In this document: piece after piece, positions 58,609 to 64,000 of the stretch
How the letters are laid out: the number at the start of each line of letters is the position of its first letter
How positions within the stretch are numbered: position 1 is the first letter of the stretch
NCBI RefSeq assembly: GCF_002563955.1
Contig: NZ_PDJE01000001.1
Location: 2,232,001-2,296,000 of the forward strand
From: Paramicrobacterium agarici
GTDB lineage: Bacteria > Actinomycetota > Actinomycetes > Actinomycetales > Microbacteriaceae
DNA length: 64,000 nt
Reading direction: 5' to 3'
Program-made: the position numbers and the translations under genes
The notes under the pieces: generated by a model
What the model was told of the DNA's origin: nothing
What the model saw: only the letters and a program-made list of their open reading frames with translations
The model's database searches: none

Positions 58609-59838
58609 CTAGTCGAGCGCCTTCAGCCACTCCCTCTGCGTGCGCAGCGTCTCTGCAACCTCATCGGCGCGCTTGTGGTCTCCGGCCGACTTCGCCTCGT
58701 CGAGCTCTGCCTCGAGTTTCGACAAAGAATCGTGAAGCTGCGACGCGAGCCCCTCGGTGCGCGCCTTCTTCTCGGGGTTGTTCTTTCGCCAGTTGTCTTC
58801 GTCGCGTTTGCGCACGGCCTGCTCGATGCGACGCAGGCGCTCTTCCACGCTCTTCACCTTGTCGCGCGGGACACGGCCGATCTCTTCCCAGCGCCTCTGA
58901 ATGCCGAGCAGCTGCGACTTCGCCTTGTCGAGGTCCTGTTCATCGGCAATCGGCTCAGCTTCTCCGAGCAATTCAAGCTTTTTGTCGTAGTTCTCTTTGT
59001 ACTCGGCGTCGTCTCGCGCGTCGACTTCGGCTTTGGCCGCGTAGATTTCATCTCCAGCCGCCTTGAACCGCGCCCAGAGCGCATCGTCGTGCTTCTTGCC
59101 GGCCCGACCGGCGCGCTTCCAATCGTCAAGCAGACGACGGTACCCAGGAACGCCGTCGACGCCCCGCGGCACCAAGGCTTGGGCCTGTTCGATGAGCTCC
59201 TGCTTACGCTGCCTGGCAGAGCGATGCTGAGCATCGAGTTCAGCGAAAAAGGCGCGTCGTTCTTGCTCGATGGTCGTGCGCGCCGTCCGGAATCGCTTCC
59301 ACAGCGCATTCGCCTGAGCCTTCGGCAGTCGAGGACCGTCTTGCTGATGCGCCTGCCAGCGCGCGAAGAGATCAGCAACCTGAGTTGTCATCTGCTTCCA
59401 CTGCACGCGAGCGGGATCGAGTGCGGCGAGAGCTTCGATCTCTTCGACGATCGACTCGCGCTCGGCGATCGCCTGCTTCTGCGCTTCGTCCGCTTCGGCC
59501 TGCTGCTGTTCACTCAACTCATCGACGGTCGTATCAAGCGCGGCTACTCGTGCACGCAGCGACTCGACGTCTCCGACCGCGCTCGGCTCGCGAAGGTTCT
59601 CGGTCAGATTGGCGACGGCTTTGGCAATATCCTTTGCCGGCGCTCCGCGCTTGGCGCGCTGCTCGAGCAGGGTGACCTGCCCTGCGAGATCGGTGAACTT
59701 GCGCTCAAAGTACGCGAGAGCCTCGTCTGGCGTACCGTCGGGAAACTGCCCGACCTCTCGCCAGGCGTCGCCCTCGCGAACGAACACCGTTCCAGTCTCG
59801 TCTGCGCGACCCCACGGTTGTTCTTGTGTCTCTGCCAC
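58609..59838 (-). CDS. DUF349 domain-containing protein
   Basis: A 409-residue charged, almost entirely helical protein with several DUF349 repeats. Repeats are seen as WKAAGRAGKKHDDALWARFK-like blocks (WKRAGRAGKKHDDALW, QRRWEEIGRVPRDKVKSVEE, WKQMTTQVADLFARWQ). Coiled-coil heptads lie near residues 75-140. Function is unknown. GTG start with TAGAGG just upstream. The order relA, DUF349, peptidyl-prolyl isomerase is conserved in actinobacteria. Confidence 0.9.
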   Translation of the reverse strand: MAETQEQPWGRADETGTVFVREGDAWREVGQFPDGTPDEALAYFERKFTDLAGQVTLLEQRAKRGAPAKDIAKAVANLTENLREPSAVGDVESLRARVAALDTTVDELSEQQQAEADEAQKQAIAERESIVEEIEALAALDPARVQWKQMTTQVADLFARWQAHQQDGPRLPKAQANALWKRFRTARTTIEQERRAFFAELDAQHRSARQRKQELIEQAQALVPRGVDGVPGYRRLLDDWKRAGRAGKKHDDALWARFKAAGDEIYAAKAEVDARDDAEYKENYDKKLELLGEAEPIADEQDLDKAKSQLLGIQRRWEEIGRVPRDKVKSVEERLRRIEQAVRKRDEDNWRKNNPEKKARTEGLASQLHDSLSKLEAELDEAKSAGDHKRADEVAETLRTQREWLKALD

Positions 59839-59930
59839 GTGCCTCTACCTAGTTGTTTCGTGACCGCGCTCACGGTCGTGCGGAACTGAGTTTCCAGCCT
59901 ATTATGCGGTGTGAAGTACCGGGGCGGTCT

Positions 59931-60710
59931 CTACTCAACCGTTATGCCGTTGATGACCGTTTCGACGGCAGGGGGGCCGTCGGCAGAGCCGTCGGCCGTT
60001 CCTTCGTCGACCACCGCCTTCTTGAGTTCGTCGAGTCCGCTCGTCACGGTTCCCAGAACGGTGTATCCACCGGCTTGATCCGACGGGATCGTCGTGTCTT
60101 CGTAGACGATGAAGAACTGGCTGCCCATGCTCTCGCCGTTGTTGCCCTGTCGCGCCATCGCGATCGTGCCCGCGGGGTAGAAGTCATCTTGGGGAGCGTT
60201 CTCGATCGGCCCCCAGCTGTAGCCGGGGCCTCCGGTGCCGTCACCGTTCGGATCCCCGCATTGAAGAACGCCGAAGCCTTCTGTCGTCGTGAGGCGGTGG
60301 CAGCTGAGCCCGGCGTAGAAGCCTTCCTGGCTCAGGTAGATCATGTTGGACACGCCCTGTGGTGCGGCAGCGCCGTCGAGAGTGATGTTCAGCGGGATAT
60401 CGTTGATCGTCATCTGGCCCGTCCACTCGCGGTTCTCTGCGAGAGAGGCGTCAGGCTTCGAATACTGCGAAGCGGATGCTGTCGGCGTCGGCGTCGTGCT
60501 GGCCTCAGGGCTGCCAGGGCCCTCCGCGAAGTAGAACACTTGGGCGAAGCTCACGCCGACAGCCACCAGAACCACGAGCACGCCGGCGATCCAGTTGTCA
60601 CGAACGCGGCGCTTGCGACGGTGGTCGTGCACCGTTTGGCGCGCCTGATACGCGCGAAGCCGATTGCGATCGAGACGTGCCTTCTTCTCGTCCTGCTTGC
60701 TAGGGGCCAC
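59931..60710 (-). CDS. Cyclophilin-type peptidyl-prolyl cis-trans isomerase, membrane-anchored
   Basis: Speeds prolyl isomerisation during folding of exported proteins. The 259 residues have a basic cytoplasmic N-terminus, one membrane helix (WIAGVLVVLVAVGVSFAQVF), a Ser/Thr/Pro linker and a cyclophilin domain (about 90-259). The domain has FYAGLSCHRLTT, QCGDPNGDGTGGPGYSW and GSQFFIVYED, the core substrate cleft. GTG 60710 has GGAGG 6 nt upstream; the longer frame upstream is not conserved. Confidence 0.92.
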   Translation of the reverse strand: MAPSKQDEKKARLDRNRLRAYQARQTVHDHRRKRRVRDNWIAGVLVVLVAVGVSFAQVFYFAEGPGSPEASTTPTPTASASQYSKPDASLAENREWTGQMTINDIPLNITLDGAAAPQGVSNMIYLSQEGFYAGLSCHRLTTTEGFGVLQCGDPNGDGTGGPGYSWGPIENAPQDDFYPAGTIAMARQGNNGESMGSQFFIVYEDTTIPSDQAGGYTVLGTVTSGLDELKKAVVDEGTADGSADGPPAVETVINGITVE

Positions 60711-60852
60711 AGATTCCTCCAACGTGTTGGCCGACGCCCGGGTGCGCGGCCGGTCCGCCGCGAGCGAGACTGCGGCGTTACCCAGAAGAACTTTACTTCG
60801 GGAGCGGTCGCGCGGTGCAAAGCTTACCGTCATGTCTGTCAGGCGGAGCCGA

Positions 60853-60858
60853 TAGCCT
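60853..60858 (+). promoter_or_regulatory. -10 box (TAGCCT) of a leaderless rarA transcript
   Basis: TAGCCT ends 6 nt before ATG 60865, with no ribosome site between. Confidence 0.45.
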
Positions 60859-60864
60859 GACGGA

Positions 60865-62196
60865 ATGGCGAACACCGGTGCGGCGTACCAGCAGTCCAAC
60901 GTGCCTCTTGCCGTGCGCATGCGACCGCGCAGTCTTGACGAGGTCGTGGGACAGAAGCACCTGCTCGCGCCAGGATCACCCCTCGTGGCTCTCGCGAGCG
61001 ACTCCGGAGGAACCTCCGGCTCAGTGTCGGTGATCTTGTGGGGTCCGCCGGGGACAGGCAAGACGACGATCGCGCAGACCATTGCCAATTCGTCCGGACG
61101 CCGGTTCGTTGAACTGTCTGCCGTCACGGCGGGGGTCAAGGACGTCCGTCGCGTTATGGAAGAGGCGCTCAACAGCAGAGACCTCTACGGGCTTTCGACC
61201 GTGCTCTTCCTCGACGAGATCCACCGGTTCACGAAGGCGCAGCAAGACGCCCTGCTTCCGGGAGTCGAAAACGGATGGGTGATCCTCGTCGCGGCGACAA
61301 CCGAGAACCCCTCGTTCTCCGTGATCTCGCCGCTGCTCTCTCGCTCGCTGCTGCTCACCCTTCAGCAGCTCACCGACGACGACCTCGGTGAACTCGTCGA
61401 TCGGGCAACACACGACGAACGGGGGCTCGGCGATCGTGTGAGCCTCGACGACGACGCACGCGACGCGATCATTCGACTCGCCTCGGGCGACGCCAGGCGC
61501 GCGCTCACCGCCCTCGAAGCAGCCGCCGTCTCAGCATCCGCCGACTCAGACTCGCCCGTGATTACGGCCGATACGGTCTCCCAGGCTGTCGATCGCGCTC
61601 TCCTCCGCTACGACAAGAACGGCGACGAGCACTATGACGTCATCAGCGCGTTCATCAAGTCCATTCGAGGTTCCGATCCGGATGCCGCGCTTCACTACCT
61701 GGCACGCATGATCGAGGCCGGCGAAGACCCCCGCTTCATCGCCCGCCGCATCGTCATCTCAGCATCGGAGGACGTCGGCATGGCTGATCCTGCGGCACTG
61801 CAGGTCGCGGTCTCTGCCGCGCACGCCGTTCAATTCATCGGGATGCCGGAAGGGCGGATTCCCCTCGCGGAAGCTGTTGTCTACCTCGCGACCGCGGCGA
61901 AATCGAACGCGGCGTATCTCGGCATCGACGAAGCGATCGCCGATGTTCGAAACGGACGGATCGGTCGAGTGCCACTGCATCTGCGCGACGCACACTACCC
62001 CGGAGCGAAACGGCTCGGACACGGCAAGGGCTACGTCTATCCCCACGATGCAGAACTCGGGGTCGCCCGCCAGCAGTACCTTCCCGATGAGCTCGTCGAC
62101 CGCCAGTATTACCGGCCAACGCAGCACGGCAACGAACGCGACGTCTCGACGCGATTGCAGAAGCTCCTGCGTATCATCCGCGGCTCACAGTCCTGA
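60865..62196 (+). CDS. rarA: Replication-associated recombination protein A (AAA+ ATPase)
   Basis: RarA/MgsA acts at stalled replication forks and interacts with SSB. The 443 residues have Walker [13 protein letters not shown], Walker B FLDEIHRF, sensor [13 protein letters not shown] and the C-terminal tetramerisation region ([19 protein letters not shown], split). ATG 60865 is supported by a -10 box 6 nt upstream. The rpsD promoter candidate overlaps its stop. Confidence 0.96.
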   Translation: MANTGAAYQQSNVPLAVRMRPRSLDEVVGQKHLLAPGSPLVALASDSGGTSGSVSVILWGPPGTGKTTIAQTIANSSGRRFVELSAVTAGVKDVRRVMEEALNSRDLYGLSTVLFLDEIHRFTKAQQDALLPGVENGWVILVAATTENPSFSVISPLLSRSLLLTLQQLTDDDLGELVDRATHDERGLGDRVSLDDDARDAIIRLASGDARRALTALEAAAVSASADSDSPVITADTVSQAVDRALLRYDKNGDEHYDVISAFIKSIRGSDPDAALHYLARMIEAGEDPRFIARRIVISASEDVGMADPAALQVAVSAAHAVQFIGMPEGRIPLAEAVVYLATAAKSNAAYLGIDEAIADVRNGRIGRVPLHLRDAHYPGAKRLGHGKGYVYPHDAELGVARQQYLPDELVDRQYYRPTQHGNERDVSTRLQKLLRIIRGSQS

Positions 62197-62212
62197 CTGC
62201 GCGTGCTAAGCT
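62184..62212 (+). promoter_or_regulatory. Candidate promoter of rpsD
   Basis: CTCACA (62184-62189), a 17-nt spacer and TAAGCT (62207-62212) with an upstream TGC. It overlaps the rarA stop. The leader that follows, about 150 nt, has short inverted repeats (CGTTC/GAACG and GAGC/GCTC). Confidence 0.35.
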
Positions 62213-62369
62213 ATTCGTTGGCCTAAACCGACGAGCACGAGCGGCTGCGAGCTCGATCGCGTGATGGGAGCCGTTCTGTAGCCGAACGACCTGGCCAATC
62301 CCTCTGCCCTGCCGTGCGCTCACGCGCGCTCGCAAAGCACTGTTAGAGATTTCATACCGAAAGGACACC

Positions 62370-62993
62370 GTGTCAAACACGTCCCGTTCAAAGACGCGCC
62401 TCTCGCGCGCACTCGGCGTCGCCCTGACCCCGAAGGCCGCGCGCCACATGGAGAAGCGTCCCTATGCTCCTGGTGAGCACGGCCGCACCAAGCGCAAGGC
62501 AGATTCCGACTACTCGGTTCGCCTGAAGGAGAAGCAGCGTCTCCGTGCCCAGTACGGCATTCGCGAGAAGCAGCTGAAGATCGCGTTCGAAGAGGCACGA
62601 CGCCACAAGGGCCTGACAGGTGAGAACCTCGTCGAGATCCTCGAGTCACGTCTCGATGCCCTCGTTCTGCGCGCCGGCTTCGCACGCTCCACCGCTCAGG
62701 CCCGCCAGATGGTCGTGCACCGCCACATCATGGTCGACGGCAAGATCGTCGACCGCCCCTCGTTCCGTGTCAAGGAGGGTCAGCTCATCCACGTGAAGAC
62801 CCGCAGTGAGTCAAGCGAGCTCTTCCAGGTCGCTGCTGCTGGCGGACACGCCGAGGTGCTTCCGAAGGTTCCCGGCTACCTCGAGGTTGAGCTTGACAAG
62901 CTGCAGGCACGTCTCGTTCGCGCCCCGAAGCGCGCCGAGATCCCCGTGACCTGTGAGGTTCAGCTGGTCGTCGAGTACTACTCGGGTCGCTGA
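62370..62993 (+). CDS. rpsD: 30S ribosomal protein S4
   Basis: Primary 16S rRNA-binding protein. The 207 residues are a complete S4 and use the form without the CxxC zinc motif. EKRPYAPGEHGRTKRK and the S4 domain (ESRLDALVLRAGFARSTAQARQMV, split at residues 93-115) are clear. GTG start with GAAAGGACACC upstream. It stands alone rather than in the alpha operon. A leader of about 150 nt precedes it; a UUCG hairpin terminator follows. Confidence 0.97.
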   Translation: MSNTSRSKTRLSRALGVALTPKAARHMEKRPYAPGEHGRTKRKADSDYSVRLKEKQRLRAQYGIREKQLKIAFEEARRHKGLTGENLVEILESRLDALVLRAGFARSTAQARQMVVHRHIMVDGKIVDRPSFRVKEGQLIHVKTRSESSELFQVAAAGGHAEVLPKVPGYLEVELDKLQARLVRAPKRAEIPVTCEVQLVVEYYSGR

Positions 62994-63006
62994 TCACAGC
63001 ACCATC

Positions 63007-63037
63007 GGAGGGTCACGGTTCGCCGTGGCCCTCCTTT
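63007..63037 (+). terminator. Terminator of rpsD
   Basis: A 12-bp stem (63007-63018 with 63023-63034, one U-G wobble), a UUCG tetraloop and a TTT tail, 13 bp after the stop. Confidence 0.92.
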
Positions 63038-63117
63038 GCGTATGCGGACGCTCTGCGGCAGAGCGCACCGGGTAGGATTGTCGAGGGCTTCGAGGAACAT
63101 TCGACGAGGAGATGAAG

Positions 63118-63351
63118 ATGAAGAACCTGCTGTTGCTTCTCGTGGGCGTCGCGACCGGATTCGTCGTGGCCCACAAGGTCAATCAGACGCAAGGCGGCCG
63201 CGAGTTCTTCGCCGACGTCGATGCCAAGATGCGTGAGTTCACCGACACCGTCGCCGAAGCGTACCGCGAACGCGAGGCAGAGCTGCGAGAGACGATCGAC
63301 TCGCTCGTCGAAGACGCAGAGGCGGCGATCGACGATCTCAACAAGCGGTGA
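63118..63351 (+). CDS. Small YtxH-like membrane protein
   Basis: A 77-residue protein with an N-terminal membrane helix ([15 protein letters not shown]) and an amphipathic, acidic, coiled-coil-like tail. The layout resembles YtxH-type stress proteins, though homology is not proven. I chose ATG 63118, not 63112, because GAGGAG lies 6 nt before the former but touches the latter. It lies between rpsD and alaS. Confidence 0.75.
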   Translation: MKNLLLLLVGVATGFVVAHKVNQTQGGREFFADVDAKMREFTDTVAEAYREREAELRETIDSLVEDAEAAIDDLNKR

Positions 63352-63385
63352 CAACACTTTTCATCATTCACGAACGAACGGACAT

Positions 63386-64000
63386 ATGAAGACTTCCGAG
63401 ATCCGTCAGCGCTGGCTTGATTATTTCGGGGAGCGGGGCCACACGGTTGTTCCGAGCGCCTCGCTTGTGAGCGAAGACCCAACCGTGATGTTCACGATCG
63501 CCGGAATGGTGCCGTTCATCCCGTACCTGACCGGGCTGATTCCCGCGCCGTATCCGCGAGCGACGAGCGTGCAGAAGTGCATCAGGACGAACGACATCGA
63601 AGAGGTGGGGAAGACCCCGCGGCACGGCACGTTCTTCCAGATGACTGGAAACTTCTCGTTCGGCGACTACTTCAAGAAGGGCGCGATCGAGTACGCCTGG
63701 GATCTGCTGACGACGTCGGAGTCCGACGGTGGGTACGGGTTTTCCGAGAAGGATCTCTGGGTCACCGTCTACAAAGATGACGACGAGGCCATCGCTCTGT
63801 GGAAGAGCATCGCCGGGCTGCCGGACGAGCGCATTCAGCGTCTCGATAAGGACACGAACTACTGGTCGACGGGTCACCCGGGCCCGGCCGGGCCGAGCTC
63901 AGAGATCTTCTTCGATCGCGGGCCGGCCTACGGCCCAGACGGCGGCCCCGCCACCGATGACGATCGTTACGTCGAGATCTGGAATCTCGTGTTCATGCAG
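63386..64000 (+). CDS. alaS: Alanine-tRNA ligase (3' partial)
   Basis: Class II synthetase charging tRNA-Ala. The first 205 residues of about 885 are present before the window ends. Motif 1 lies near residues 38-70 and motif 2 near [16 protein letters not shown], the alanyl-specific segment (usual form [16 protein letters not shown]). [12 protein letters not shown] and [11 protein letters not shown] continue the family. ATG start, 34 bp after the small membrane protein gene. Confidence 0.97.
   Translation, partial: MKTSEIRQRWLDYFGERGHTVVPSASLVSEDPTVMFTIAGMVPFIPYLTGLIPAPYPRATSVQKCIRTNDIEEVGKTPRHGTFFQMTGNFSFGDYFKKGAIEYAWDLLTTSESDGGYGFSEKDLWVTVYKDDDEAIALWKSIAGLPDERIQRLDKDTNYWSTGHPGPAGPSSEIFFDRGPAYGPDGGPATDDDRYVEIWNLVFMQ

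Noticed and set aside
60711..61172. Upstream extension of the cyclophilin gene overlapping rarA
   Set aside because: Lies opposite rarA and lacks family resemblance; GTG 60710 has a strong ribosome site.

Overview
The window is about 64 kb of chromosome from a high-GC Gram-positive bacterium. The DNA is roughly 60-65% G+C, GTG starts are frequent, and actinobacterial marker genes are present: SepH, DUF3000, DUF3093, DUF3159, DUF3710, DUF4191, DUF4193, DUF7455, an actinobacterial GlnA1/GlnE pair and a HIT-family Ap4A phosphorylase next to thrS. The S4 form without a CxxC zinc motif and the overall gene order fit Micrococcales, most likely Microbacteriaceae. I see no rRNA, CRISPR array, insertion sequence, prophage or integrase, so this is conserved core chromosome. 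Genes are tightly packed and no gene-free stretch exceeds about 250 bases.

Layout. 1-5.3 kb: glnE (5' truncated by the window edge) converging on glnA, then an RDD membrane protein and DUF4191. 5.4-11.2 kb: a frameshifted pseudokinase-like membrane protein gene, then an E2 acyltransferase, lpdA and pepA. 11.3-15.0 kb: PAC2 protein, an MFS transporter and the primary sigma factor. 15.1-18.6 kb: a CofE-like ligase, a sugar-transfer-associated ATP-grasp protein, and two overlapping genes that together make a split alanine racemase. 18.6-26.9 kb: DUF7455, parE and parC (convergent), a phosphodiesterase, sepH, DUF4193, DUF3093. 26.9-33.8 kb: dut-DUF3710-DUF3159, acnA, dxs. 33.9-41.6 kb: fadB/fadA-like beta-oxidation pair, RNase D, DUF3000, an alpha/beta hydrolase, sufE and a rhodanese. 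41.8-45.2 kb: zapE, amtB, a small unknown gene and four tRNA genes (Val-CAC on the minus strand; Gly-GCC, Cys-GCA, Val-GAC on the plus strand). 45.3-57.9 kb: one long co-directional run thrS-HIT-pdxS-pdxT-yebC-ruvCAB-yajC-secD-secF-relA. 57.9-64 kb: an unknown gene, DUF349, a cyclophilin-type PPIase, rarA, rpsD, a small membrane protein and the start of alaS.

How the genes fit together. glnE, glnA and amtB form a nitrogen-assimilation set; amtB has a tandem GlnR-type operator and glnA a weaker candidate. The E2 acyltransferase and LpdA are parts of a 2-oxoacid dehydrogenase complex; acnA adds a TCA step and has a palindromic operator and a structured leader. thrS, alaS, rpsD, the tRNAs, secDF-yajC and relA cover translation, secretion and the stringent response.

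The most unusual observation is the split alanine racemase. The upstream small gene encodes a stand-alone C-terminal domain that carries the catalytic tyrosine. The downstream full-length gene keeps the PLP lysine but has lost that tyrosine. The pair sits beside two amide-ligase-type genes (CofE-like and ATP-grasp), which suggests an undescribed D-amino-acid or cell-envelope modification function. Other points are an E2 enzyme lacking the usual catalytic histidine, seven genes whose start codon lies exactly 6 nt after a TANNNT -10 box (leaderless genes), and an octamer (GGATGCTG) occurring about 31 times, roughly twelve times more than expected.
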